Numbered from the stretch's first letter, positions 1-6,166 are shown. The stretch is 9,153 nt of DNA from Nitrospiraceae bacterium (GCA_003523945.1 DOFS01000607.1:1-9153), one strand, 5' to 3'. The notes: generated by a model not told the origin, from the letters alone. Program-made: numbers and translations.

Positions 1-168
1 TCCGCCACCCTGTTTAATTTGCTCTACAGTCTGATGGCACAAATCGATTCGCCTGGCAGCCACCACCACCGTTGCCCCCTCTTCTCCGAATCGAAGGGCA
101 ATGGCTTTTCCAATCCCGCTGCTGCTCCCGGTCACCACAGCGATTTTTCCATTTAATCGTTTCATCAT
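1..168 (-). CDS. Short-chain dehydrogenase/reductase (SDR), N-terminal part, cut by window edge
   Basis: Only the first 56 codons are inside the window; the gene continues beyond base 1. The translation opens [20 protein letters not shown], so the classical SDR Rossmann signature TGxxxGIG lies at residues 14-21, after a beta strand (KIAVVTG). It is followed by a helix ([12 protein letters not shown]) and a second strand ending VVVAARR. The arginines after the second strand (AARR) are often associated with NADP(H) preference in classical SDRs, but this is only suggestive. Family knowledge: SDRs are cytosolic NAD(P)-dependent oxidoreductases; the catalytic Ser-Tyr-Lys lies downstream and is not visible, so activity and substrate cannot be judged. 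Two adjacent in-frame ATG codons (168-166 and 165-163) follow a strong Shine-Dalgarno GGGAGGAG at about 179-172; the first ATG has a 5-base spacer from GGAGG and the second 8, so either could be used. The gene is divergent from the HDOD gene. Confidence 0.88.
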   Translation of the reverse strand, partial: MMKRLNGKIAVVTGSSSGIGKAIALRFGEEGATVVVAARRIDLCHQTVEQIKQGGG

Positions 169-443
169 TTTCTCCTCCCTTATGTCTTCACTTGATACAC
201 TTTATCAGCCCGCCTGAACAAACCAGCCCGTCGGTTGACTGTAGGCCACCGCATCACTCCAGGCCAACCTGAACGACTTGGTTCCCCCCGATAGGCCGAC
301 TGATTGCGCATTGCCGGGAACCTGCCGAGTCGAGCTGGAGACCATTCTCAGGTTGCTGTCTTTTTCCTGTTTTTGGGAAACCCCTTACCCCGCCTAAATC
401 GACAATTCTAAAGGTTGTTTTCCGGAAACCGACAAGTTGAGAC
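169..443. other. Divergent intergenic region between SDR and HDOD genes
   Basis: This 275-base spacer holds the SDR ribosome-binding site at its left edge and the upstream region of the HDOD gene at its right. No strong sigma-70 promoter was seen for either gene. For the minus strand a weak TTGTTC-18-TATCAA arrangement is readable. A perfect 10-bp palindrome TTTCCGGAAA (419-428) ends 15 bases before the HDOD ATG and could be an operator or chance. The HDOD start has no clear Shine-Dalgarno. No convincing small gene was found; the reading frames crossing this area have no recognisable content. Confidence 0.5.
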
Positions 444-1319
444 ATGGCTCACTCATCAATCGTCTCTCTTGAACAAGAAGAGAGGGAAACCCTTCGGGCC
501 TTCATCACGGATCAATTGGGACGGGGAAACCTGGAGTTACCTCTCTTGCCTGTCGTGGCCAATCAGGTCCTTCTCCTTTCAAGCGATCCTGATAGCGAAG
601 TCGCACAATTCTCTTCACTTATTCAACAGGACCAAGCCCTGGCAGGACAAATTATTCGTATTGCCAATTCTCCTGCCTATGCCCCTCGCGCCCCGATCGT
701 CTCTCTTCAACAAGCGATCACCTGGTTGGGATTAAATATGTTGGCCGGGTTAGCGTTTTCGGTGTCGGTTCAAAGCGGCGTATTTCATACGACCGGCTAT
801 GAACAAGAAGTACGCGGTCTTTGGCGTCACGCCTTAGCCACAGGCCTTTTCGGAAAAGAAATCGCCAGACGAATCCGGCATAACGTGGAAAACGCCTTTT
901 TGTGCGGACTCCTGCATACCATCGGGAAACCCGCCATTCTCCATCTTCTCTCGCAAGCCCCCGGCAGATCGACGGAACGGTTTTCCTGGAGGACGGTTGA
1001 ATCCCTCTTTGACGACTTTCACGTCACGGCAGGCTCTAAATTGGGAGCCGCATGGCAACTTCCAGACCCGGTTCAGGAAACTATCCGCTACTACCAAGAC
1101 GACCAATATCACCAAGCCAGCTCCCCGACAAAAGGAGCTATGATTACCTGCCTTGCTCATCATCTAGCCTCGGTCATGCTTGGGAATTCATCGCATGATG
1201 AGAAGAGCTTACTGACACTTCCGGTCGTCCAGGATCTGAATTTTTACCCTGAGGACATGACGGCCTTGTTGGAATTGAGTGAAACCATCAAGCCAAGCGT
1301 CGAGTGTTTTTTGTCATGA
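444..1319 (+). CDS. HDOD-domain signalling protein
   Basis: A 291-residue soluble protein made almost entirely of one HDOD domain (residues about 25-240). What is seen: an N-terminal helical stretch with LPLLPVVANQVLLL (31-44), the conserved NSPAYAPRAPIVSLQQAITWLGLN segment region (75-98; typically N-S-x-x-Y ... I-x-S-l-x-x-A-i-x-x-L-G in this family), W-x-H at 127-129, and LLHTIGK at 156-162. The aspartate of a true HD phosphohydrolase (LLHDIGK) is Thr159 here, so metal-dependent phosphodiesterase activity is unlikely, as is usual for HDOD proteins. Family knowledge: HDOD proteins act in signal transduction and regulation, often as c-di-GMP or stress-pathway partners rather than enzymes. There is no attached REC, GGDEF, EAL or kinase domain and no membrane segment. 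The stop codon overlaps the ATG of the SthA-like gene (ATGA, 1316-1319), implying translational coupling. The ATG at 444 lacks an obvious Shine-Dalgarno. Confidence 0.87.
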   Translation: MAHSSIVSLEQEERETLRAFITDQLGRGNLELPLLPVVANQVLLLSSDPDSEVAQFSSLIQQDQALAGQIIRIANSPAYAPRAPIVSLQQAITWLGLNMLAGLAFSVSVQSGVFHTTGYEQEVRGLWRHALATGLFGKEIARRIRHNVENAFLCGLLHTIGKPAILHLLSQAPGRSTERFSWRTVESLFDDFHVTAGSKLGAAWQLPDPVQETIRYYQDDQYHQASSPTKGAMITCLAHHLASVMLGNSSHDEKSLLTLPVVQDLNFYPEDMTALLELSETIKPSVECFLS

Positions 1320-2710
1320 CGCTTTCTACGGCAGTTGATCTTATCGTCATCGGAAGCGGTCCGGCGGGACAAAAAGCCGCCATTCAAGGCGCCAAAGCCG
1401 GAAAACGCGTGGCTCTGATCGAGCAAACCCGCCAGGTGGGTGGGGCGTGCGTCTATCAAGGAACCATTCCCAGTAAAACATTACGGGAAAGCGCCCTTCA
1501 GATGGTGCGATTCCTCCAGGCAACCGAAGTTTTTGAATTCCGCATGCGCGACGATATCAAGATCACCAACCTGATGACGCGGTTGGACCGGGTCATGCGC
1601 GCGCATGGAGAGTTTATGAAGGCCCAGCTCACCCGGAATGGGATTGACTGCTTTCATGGTCGCGCAGGGTTTGTTTCTGACCATGAAGTGCGTATCCAAC
1701 ACCTTGACGGCTCGGCCACCTTCGTCACGGCACCGGTCATCGTCATGGCGACCGGCTCACGCCCGCGCGTGCCTGACAATATTCCCATCGACCACGAACA
1801 TATTCTGGACAGCGACTCCATTCTTTCCCTGGTGTACTTGCCAAAATCCCTGACCGTTTTAGGTGGTGGCGTGATCGCAAGTGAATACGCCTCAATTTTT
1901 GCCTTACTGGGAGTTCAGGTCACTATGGTGGATACGGCTGATCGTCCGCTCAAATTTTTGGACCAGGAACTTACCGAAGAATTTTGCGGGTCGTTTGAGA
2001 AAACCGGAGGACACTATCGAGGAGGGCAAAACATCCACACGGTCCAGTGGGATGGACGTTCCCATGTCACCACCGTCTTGGAAAGCGGTGAAACACTGGA
2101 AAGTGAAAAGGTGCTGGTCGCTCTTGGACGGGTATCCAATCTGGAACATTTGAACTTACAAGCCACTGGAATACAACCGACGACTCGTGGGCTTATTTCG
2201 GTCAATACCCACTGCCAAACCACGGTTCCCCATATCTATGCCGTCGGTGACGTCATTGGCCCCCCCTCGCTGGCATCCTGCTCCATGGAACAGGGCCGAC
2301 GGGCGGTCTGTCATGCCTTAGGGCTCAATTCCGGCGTCTCACCCGAACACATTCCCATGGGAATCTATACGATCCCTGAAATGTCGAGTGTGGGTTTAAG
2401 CGAACAGGATGCCATCGCCAAGCATGGCGGAGCGTTGGTAGGAAGAGCGAGGTTTCATGAAATTGCACGAGGACAGATCTCCGGCATGACCAATGGATTG
2501 CTCAAAATGGTCGCCGACCCAAAAGGCGACCTTCTGTTAGGCGTTCATATTGTCGGGGAAGGAGCGACCGAACTGATTCATATTGGTCAAATGGGGTTGC
2601 TTCACCATATGCCGATCGACCGGTTCATTGACAACATTTTCAATTTCCCGACCCTCGCCGAAGCCTACCGGGTCGCCGCTCTCGATATCGCCAAACAACG
2701 CCAGCACTAG
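1316..2710 (+). CDS. sthA: SthA-like soluble pyridine nucleotide transhydrogenase (Si-specific NAD(P)+ transhydrogenase)
   Basis: A 464-residue flavoprotein of the class I disulfide-reductase fold, close to the length of E. coli SthA (466). Role by family: soluble FAD enzyme equilibrating NADPH + NAD+ with NADP+ + NADH in the cytosol. Seen in order: FAD-binding GSGPAG (13-18); the active-site region GGACVYQGTIPSK (42-54), in which the first cysteine (Cys45) is kept but the position of the second redox cysteine is Thr50, as in SthA (GTIPSK) and unlike lipoamide or glutathione reductase; an NAD(P)-binding GGGVIASEYASIF segment; the FAD motif YAVGDVIGPPSLAS; and a C-terminal dimerisation domain ending FPTLAEAYRVAA, where reductases would carry the catalytic His-x4-Glu and SthA proteins carry this NxPTxAEAYR form. 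Start: the ATG at 1316 overlaps the upstream stop (ATGA); an in-frame GTG at 1304 would add four residues. The gene is second in an operon with the HDOD gene and is followed by a terminator-like hairpin. Confidence 0.9.
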   Translation: MTLSTAVDLIVIGSGPAGQKAAIQGAKAGKRVALIEQTRQVGGACVYQGTIPSKTLRESALQMVRFLQATEVFEFRMRDDIKITNLMTRLDRVMRAHGEFMKAQLTRNGIDCFHGRAGFVSDHEVRIQHLDGSATFVTAPVIVMATGSRPRVPDNIPIDHEHILDSDSILSLVYLPKSLTVLGGGVIASEYASIFALLGVQVTMVDTADRPLKFLDQELTEEFCGSFEKTGGHYRGGQNIHTVQWDGRSHVTTVLESGETLESEKVLVALGRVSNLEHLNLQATGIQPTTRGLISVNTHCQTTVPHIYAVGDVIGPPSLASCSMEQGRRAVCHALGLNSGVSPEHIPMGIYTIPEMSSVGLSEQDAIAKHGGALVGRARFHEIARGQISGMTNGLLKMVADPKGDLLLGVHIVGEGATELIHIGQMGLLHHMPIDRFIDNIFNFPTLAEAYRVAALDIAKQRQH

Positions 2711-2726
2711 ACAGTTGGCTTTTTTT
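2700..2726 (+). terminator. Probable rho-independent terminator after sthA
   Basis: GCCAGC (2700-2705) pairs with GTTGGC (2714-2719) as a 6-bp stem with one G-T pair and an 8-base loop, followed directly by seven T (2720-2726). It overlaps the last codons and stop of sthA. The stem is modest, but the T-tract and the position before a convergent gene make it credible. No matching structure was found for the convergent gene in 2727-2836. Confidence 0.65.
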
Positions 2727-2836
2727 CGCAGATTTAAATTTCGGAGTGTAAAAGCCGTCATCATTGGATAAGGAATAAACCGGCGTTGCGTCTATGGAGC
2801 CCACCCGCATGCTGACAGGCCTCTTCTCCGGCAACC

Positions 2837-3424
2837 TCAGAACCGATAGCTAAGCTCATATAAGTGTAGATCCACTCCTCGATTATCAGACCCGTATAGT
2901 GCCGCATCAGAAATATGATGAAATCGCCAGCCCAGGGACATATTCCAGGGAAGGTGATAGGTAATACCAGCATGTGCAGCAATTTGAACGGGTCCTCCAA
3001 TATCCTGACGACCATATTTTTCCCTACTCAGATATGCCCCACCACCGCCAATGTCGAAGGTGAGTCTCCAATCTGTCTTCGTAAAGGCCAGCCCAGGACC
3101 GACCTCTCCAATGAACCCGACATCTCCCGCCGCCCTCAACGCCCCTGCAGCCACATTCAATCTAAAACGCACCTCCCATCCGGAAGAAAAGTCCCAACCC
3201 CAAGGAGTTCCCACAACCGCAAATACGTCGTATTGCTCAAAATCTTCCTTTTCAGTTGGCGGAATGCCTAACGTTTCAGAATTGAGTCCTCCCCGTATCC
3301 CAATGGAAAGCAATTCAGTCTCTTTGGCGTGACCCAACCCCGGCAGGAAAACGGTGAGCCCTACTGCCATCACCAGGATACCCATTATATTCAGGAAAAC
3401 GGACTCGTTCTTATTTCTCTCCAC
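2837..3424 (-). CDS. PagL/acyloxyacyl hydrolase-like outer-membrane protein
   Basis: A 195-residue exported protein. Residues 1-33 form a signal peptide: charged MERNKNES, hydrophobic core around 13-30, and probable signal peptidase I cleavage after GHA (33). The mature part alternates polar and hydrophobic residues with glycine-rich turns, as expected of a small beta barrel, and ends in the outer-membrane signature YELSYRF with terminal Phe. Near the C-terminus is RFHHISDAALYGSDNRG (168-183), matching the lipid A 3-O-deacylase (PagL) signature H-x-S-(N/D)-A ... N-x-G. By comparison with PagL, His170 and Ser172 would be catalytic and the acidic partner would be Asp185, where Pseudomonas PagL has Glu. 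Inferred role: lipid A or other acyl-ester deacylation at the outer membrane. Start: GTG at 3424 has AAAGGA at a suitable distance upstream; an internal ATG (Met14) would leave a short signal sequence. Single gene, convergent with sthA. It could also be an inactive barrel relative. Confidence 0.78.
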   Translation of the reverse strand: MERNKNESVFLNIMGILVMAVGLTVFLPGLGHAKETELLSIGIRGGLNSETLGIPPTEKEDFEQYDVFAVVGTPWGWDFSSGWEVRFRLNVAAGALRAAGDVGFIGEVGPGLAFTKTDWRLTFDIGGGGAYLSREKYGRQDIGGPVQIAAHAGITYHLPWNMSLGWRFHHISDAALYGSDNRGVDLHLYELSYRF

Positions 3425-4108
3425 AGTTGGTCCTTTTGTTGAATGATGACGGTATGTTCTTGAATTTCTTGAAAGCGTCGAACGCGGATCCTGCCTTGAC
3501 TATCAAATGATGCCGCCTCAGCACTTGCGGGCTCCTGCCCCTAGAGATCCTCCACGGTCATTCGACACGTGACGTTCCTCTCTGCTCACAGACAAGGAAT
3601 GCCTTCGACAATGTAAAAGAGGGGGTTATGATATGAAAGATAATCGCAGGATGCAGAATTGAACGATGACAGGCACAAAGCATTGGCTCACTTGTCAGCT
3701 TTTACCATCCGTTCAACAAGAAAAACATCAATTTATTGACAACACATTTCCTCACGTCTCGCGATCAGGACATCCGGCATCAGGGTGTTGGTCGCCTTCC
3801 TCGCTTCCCCCTGAAGATCGGATACCCTACCATAGGTCTTCATTCTGATAAAAGAGAACTAGGATACATACCTTCCATCTCACCTTAAGGCACTGCTACG
3901 CACCCGGAAACCGTATGGGTTCGACATGGACAAGAGATAGGCAATTCGAAAGCCAGGCACCGGCCCTTTCCAGACAGTGAACTGTCGTACCGAATCCGGA
4001 AGGATCGTTTCCCCCTTGGCTGACGCTCCCCTTGCGGTAGGTAGCCAAGGGAATAGCTCCAGGCAGTGCTCTTATTCTAGCTGTAACAACATGTCTTCTA
4101 ATGAAAGG
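3425..4108. other. Gene-poor intergenic stretch with inverted repeats
   Basis: About 680 bases separate two minus-strand genes and no convincing gene is seen. Contents: a direct repeat TTCTTGAA-T-TTCTTGAA (3457-3473) about 30-50 bases upstream of the PagL-like gene; a weak plus-strand sigma-70-like TCGACA-16-TATGAT (3605-3632) with no recognisable gene after it; a short inverted repeat GACAGT-GA-ACTGTC (3973-3986); a perfect 9-bp inverted repeat (4013-4051); and a minus-strand open frame without a start codon (3880-4071) that may be a decayed gene end. The 60-codon plus-strand frame at 3666-3848 has no ribosome-binding site or recognisable composition and is not called. Confidence 0.5.
4013..4051. 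repeat. Perfect 9-bp inverted repeat
   Basis: CCCTTGGCT (4013-4021) and AGCCAAGGG (4043-4051) are exact reverse complements separated by 21 bases. No T-run follows on either strand, so it is not a canonical terminator. It lies about 60 bases past the stop of the minus-strand gene at 4109-4669 and may be a 3' end structure, a repeat-family remnant, or part of the decayed frame that overlaps it. Confidence 0.6.
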
Positions 4109-4669
4109 TTAGCCAATGCCAGGGGCTAAATCTTCATCCAGCCGTTCTTTTTGAGACTCCCTATAGGCTTTTTCAGCATCCTCTAGCGCTGTGGATTGTT
4201 GAATCTCCAGGATCTCTCTGGGGGTGAGATATTTTAAGGCGGTCGCTCCAAGCACCTTTTGCCCGGCGGTTCCTTTTAATTCAATATGAATCAAAGCATC
4301 CGCCCCCATACGTTGCGCTTTCTTCACAAGTGCGAAATGAAGTTCATCCCAATTAACTTTCGATTTATCTGGATCCTGTTCTACTTCAATCTCATCCAAT
4401 GTTTCATAGGGAACTGCGGGCGCTTCATCAAGAATTTCAACAACTTTGTTCAGACCAGAATGGTCTTCGGACGTGGGAGCAGTTTCAGGAGCCGGTTCGG
4501 AGCGCGGCGTACGGGCGACCTCCACATCAAAATCTTTCAGTCGCATAGCGGCCAATGCCGCCTCGTGGGGATTGCTGCTTTGTGATAACCGTTTGAGTTT
4601 CTCCACTCGCTCAAGGGCTTCTTGTAAACTCATTCTCGCTCCGGGCTTCCGAAGAGCATTCACTGGCAT
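4109..4669 (-). CDS. Uncharacterised acidic protein with a DUF2786-like N-terminal motif
   Basis: A 186-residue, soluble, charged protein; no signal peptide or membrane segment. Residues about 13-47 (SLQEALERVEKLKRLSQSS, then NPHEAALAAMRLKDF) resemble the start of DUF2786-type domains (K-x-x-K-L-x-x-L-A-x-S-x-N-p-h-E-A-x-x-A), but only this first helical pair is present. Residues about 50-105 are a proline/glutamate-rich linker. A second compact region (about 105-165) contains KKAQRMGADALIHIELKG and VLGATALKYLTPREI; the 'GADA(L/V)I' plus 'GxA(L/V)' pattern recalls small trafficking or YbjQ-like folds, without a secure match. The C-terminal 20 residues are a charged helix. Start: ATG at 4669 has GGAG about 7 bases upstream; an alternative Met13 lacks such a site. 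A weak minus-strand promoter, TTGAAA-16-TATGCC, lies just upstream. Function unknown; single gene, divergent from the DUF2024 gene. Confidence 0.72.
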   Translation of the reverse strand: MPVNALRKPGARMSLQEALERVEKLKRLSQSSNPHEAALAAMRLKDFDVEVARTPRSEPAPETAPTSEDHSGLNKVVEILDEAPAVPYETLDEIEVEQDPDKSKVNWDELHFALVKKAQRMGADALIHIELKGTAGQKVLGATALKYLTPREILEIQQSTALEDAEKAYRESQKERLDEDLAPGIG

Positions 4670-4897
4670 TGGACAACTCCATGATCGATTGGCATAGACC
4701 TACTAGGGTTTATTTCAAGGGGTAAGGGTGATATCCCGCGGCGCCATTGCATCCTGAATAAAAAAACTGATTTATGGCGGGCGAAACTTCGCTTTTGTTT
4801 TGGTTTCTACCTGTCTGGGATTCAGATTGTCAAATGATCGTTTGGCAAGAAAAGAAACACTCCATAGGCTGATTACACTCCCTAAGGACCCTCCATT

Positions 4898-4960
4898 ACC
4901 ATGGGCTGGCAACCAGTCAATCACCATGGGAAACCAACGGTTAACCATGAGACACCGACG
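4898..4960. repeat. Three-copy degenerate repeat headed by ACCATGGG
   Basis: ACCATGGG occurs at 4898-4905 and 4923-4930, and ACCATGAG at 4944-4951, spaced 25 and 21 bases apart. Each is followed after 0-4 bases by a CAACCA/CCAACG/ACCGACG-like block. The copies are short and imperfect, so this may be a decayed tandem repeat, a cluster of binding sites (CCATGG is itself palindromic), or chance. Confidence 0.4.
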
Positions 4961-4995
4961 GCCTTGATTGACTTCTGTTAACCGGCTAACTTCCA

Positions 4996-5022
4996 CCTGC
5001 AACAATGCAAGCAGGCTTTTTT
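4996..5022 (+). terminator. Terminator-like hairpin with T-run, no plus-strand gene upstream
   Basis: CCTGC (4996-5000) pairs with GCAGG (5011-5015) around a 10-base loop; C5016 and six T follow (5017-5022). The 5-bp stem is short, so efficiency may be low. There is no plus-strand protein gene upstream within 300 bases, and the promoter of the DUF2024 gene begins three bases after the T-run, so this could end a small RNA or insulate the promoter. Confidence 0.4.
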
Positions 5023-5024
5023 CT

Positions 5025-5053
5025 TTGACCGTAGAAGCTTCCCTGACTAAAAT
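5025..5053 (+). promoter_or_regulatory. Sigma-70-type promoter for the DUF2024 gene
   Basis: TTGACC (5025-5030) and TAAAAT (5048-5053) are separated by 17 bases; each box matches the sigma-70 consensus at five of six positions. Transcription would start near 5060, giving a leader of about 150 bases before the ATG at 5212. Within that leader GATGAC and GTCGTC can form a 6-bp stem with one G-T pair near 5140-5160. No known riboswitch class was recognised. Confidence 0.6.
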
Positions 5054-5211
5054 TGAGGTTTATAAGCCCCGGTGTCCCGTGAGGCTGTGGTAAGTCGCAT
5101 AATGTTGGGATGAACAACCTGTGTCCTCTCCCACGATGACCGTATCCACCGTCGTCCTCGTGCTCAAGAGTTAACAAAACCCAATGATCATAATCCTAAG
5201 AAAGGGCATTC

Positions 5212-5478
5212 ATGAACCAAATCTCTGATACCGTCAAGGTCTTTGATACCTGGGTGCAAGGGAAAACTGGCACTATTCACTTTGACGTCATGACAACAGA
5301 TGGAGACACCGCCCTGCGTTTAGCCAAAACCTATCTTGCCAGCCTAAATGAAGCGGATGCCGTCATCACAACAGAGGAATGCCAGTATTGCCATAATGAG
5401 CCCCTCGCCTTTTTCTCTCAGGCCCAACAACAAGAGTTTTCCCAAAATGGTGGTTTTATCGTTCCTATGCCTTCCTGA
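5212..5478 (+). CDS. DUF2024 family protein
   Basis: A small soluble 88-residue protein matching the DUF2024 family over its whole length. Seen: the N-terminal strand VKVFDTWVQGKTGTIHFDV (8-26), containing the family's DT-x-V and HFD elements; a central helix with acidic residues; a CQYCH motif (57-61) equivalent to the conserved C-x-x-C-H of the family; and a closing GGFIVPMPS resembling the family's G-x-(F/Y)-I-I end. The two cysteines and histidine could bind a metal, but this is inference; no biochemical role is established for the family. Length is typical (about 85-90 residues). The ATG at 5212 has AAAGGG about 6 bases upstream. Single gene with its own promoter and a probable downstream terminator at 5602-5627. 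Confidence 0.88.
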   Translation: MNQISDTVKVFDTWVQGKTGTIHFDVMTTDGDTALRLAKTYLASLNEADAVITTEECQYCHNEPLAFFSQAQQQEFSQNGGFIVPMPS

Positions 5479-5601
5479 AGCTTTTTCAAACATATTTCTC
5501 TCTTCTCGTAAGCCTCACAGATCTCCGGTGATCAACCGTCTCGAACAAAGGTTCCATTGGCTTTTGTTCCCCCAGGTTCCAAATGTTGTAGGTTATGTTG
5601 A

Positions 5602-5627
5602 AACCCACTAGAGTTCTGGGTTGTTTT
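5602..5627 (+). terminator. Possible terminator after the DUF2024 gene
   Basis: AACCCA (5602-5607) pairs with TGGGTT (5617-5622) around a 9-base loop, followed by GTTTT. It lies about 120 bases after the DUF2024 stop codon. The stem is only 6 bp and the T-run only four, so this is a moderate candidate. Confidence 0.42.
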
Positions 5628-5948
5628 AAAAAGAGTTTTGCTTATGGTGATACCATGCCAGCCTGCCCCCCCTTTCCCAACGAACAGGAAGCTGGAGTTT
5701 TCCCAGAACCTCACGATTGTCAGGTTTCAGCGGACAGGAAACTGGCACCCCATTGTCTGGACCCGAAAAAGGACCAGAGGAAGTAATTCTTCCGGCAGCC
5801 CCACCAATTTTCACAATCCAAAAGCTGTCCTTCCGCGACCGGTCGGACAAATCAAAACTCCTACAACCCGAAGCGAAACATTTTTCTCAGTGCTGCCAAG
5901 ACCGCCCTGGGAAATTGTAGAACCTGCCCAACACTCCAGACGGATACG

Positions 5949-5979
5949 CCGGGTTTGCCATTGGCTTGCCCAAACCTGG
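5949..5979. other. Nine-base-pair hairpin in non-coding region
   Basis: CCGGGTTTG (5949-5957) and CAAACCTGG (5971-5979) pair over nine positions with a single G-T, with a 13-base loop. No T-run follows. It sits just upstream of the putative PCD promoter and could be part of a structured RNA or a 3' end. Confidence 0.45.
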
Positions 5980-5990
5980 CGCCTTTGGAA

Positions 5991-6020
5991 TTGTGCACAG
6001 AACTTGGTGATGTCTATAAT
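5991..6020 (+). promoter_or_regulatory. Candidate promoter for the PCD-radical SAM operon
   Basis: A perfect -10 box TATAAT (6015-6020) is preceded at 18 bases by a weak -35, TTGTGC (5991-5996, three of six). If used, the transcript would start near 6027 and carry a leader of about 165 bases containing two hairpins before the ATG at 6192. Confidence 0.42.
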
Positions 6021-6105
6021 CAGGGACTTGACCAGGGCTATGGTGTGACCTCACGATTGCATGGAAATCTTTACCTTGTGCAAACTTATTTGTACGAATG
6101 AAAGG

Positions 6106-6166
6106 GGGAAAACAGGTTTTCCCGAGTGCAAAAACCCGAATAGCAAAAAAACAATCACCTTCGGGT
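6106..6166 (+). promoter_or_regulatory. Two hairpins in the leader just upstream of the PCD gene
   Basis: Hairpin one: GGGAAAA (6106-6112), loop CAGG, TTTTCCC (6117-6123), a perfect 7-bp stem. Hairpin two: ACCCGAA (6134-6140) with TTCGGGT (6160-6166), a perfect 7-bp stem with a 19-base A-rich loop. Between and inside them CCCGAGTGCAAAAA and CCCGAATAGCAAAAA form an imperfect direct repeat (from 6121 and 6135). Neither hairpin has a T-run, so a translational or processing role is as likely as attenuation. The Shine-Dalgarno AGGAGG lies about 14 bases after the second hairpin. Confidence 0.4.

Larger units (their letters stand above)
4670..5211. other. Divergent intergenic region with repeat, hairpin and promoter
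   Basis: About 540 bases lie between the minus-strand 186-aa gene and the DUF2024 gene. From left to right: a possible minus-strand promoter (TTGAAA-16-TATGCC, about 4691-4718); a small plus-strand hairpin GCGAA-AC-TTCGC (4781-4792) followed by TTTTGTTTT; a degenerate repeat (4898-4960); an imperfect 14-bp palindrome GTTAACCGGCTAAC (4977-4990); a terminator-like hairpin (4996-5022); a sigma-70-type promoter (5025-5053); and a leader of about 150 bases. No convincing protein gene is present. Confidence 0.55.
5708..6059. repeat. Pair of perfect 12-bp direct repeats 340 bases apart
   Basis: ACCTCACGATTG occurs at 5708-5719 and again at 6048-6059 in the same orientation. A chance 12-base match inside a 700-base region is unlikely (order of one in fifty to one in a hundred). 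No terminal inverted repeats were found just inside the copies, so a transposon-like element is not demonstrated. Confidence 0.6.

Noticed and set aside
72..272. 66-codon plus-strand frame
   Set aside because: It is antisense to the SDR gene start and its ribosome-binding site; the SDR translation shows a clear family signature.
1304..1315. GTG at 1304 as start of sthA
   Set aside because: It would add only four residues (MFFV) not typical of the family; the ATG at 1316 gives the ATGA overlap with the HDOD stop and the usual SthA length.
3666..3848. 60-codon plus-strand frame in the 3425-4108 gap
   Set aside because: No ribosome-binding site, no recognisable domain, and a composition (many Ser, Pro, His) typical of non-coding frames, even though a weak TCGACA-16-TATGAT lies upstream.
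4772..5005. 77-codon minus-strand frame across the ACCATGGG repeat
   Set aside because: No recognisable motif; its start overlaps the CCTGC/GCAGG hairpin and its length is within chance.
5054..5211. Known riboswitch (cobalamin or molybdenum cofactor class) in the DUF2024 leader
   Set aside because: GGTG and CCCG pieces are present, but the ordered consensus elements and pairings of these classes are not.
5626..5850. 74-codon minus-strand frame with AGGAG seven bases before a TTG
   Set aside because: The ribosome-binding site is attractive, but the translation shows no motif, and it overlaps an equally long open frame on the other strand; evidence too thin to call a gene or RiPP precursor.
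5638..6048. 136-codon plus-strand frame from a TTG
   Set aside because: No Shine-Dalgarno, Arg/Pro/Trp-rich composition without domains, and it runs through the 9-bp hairpin and promoter-like sequences; likely chance.
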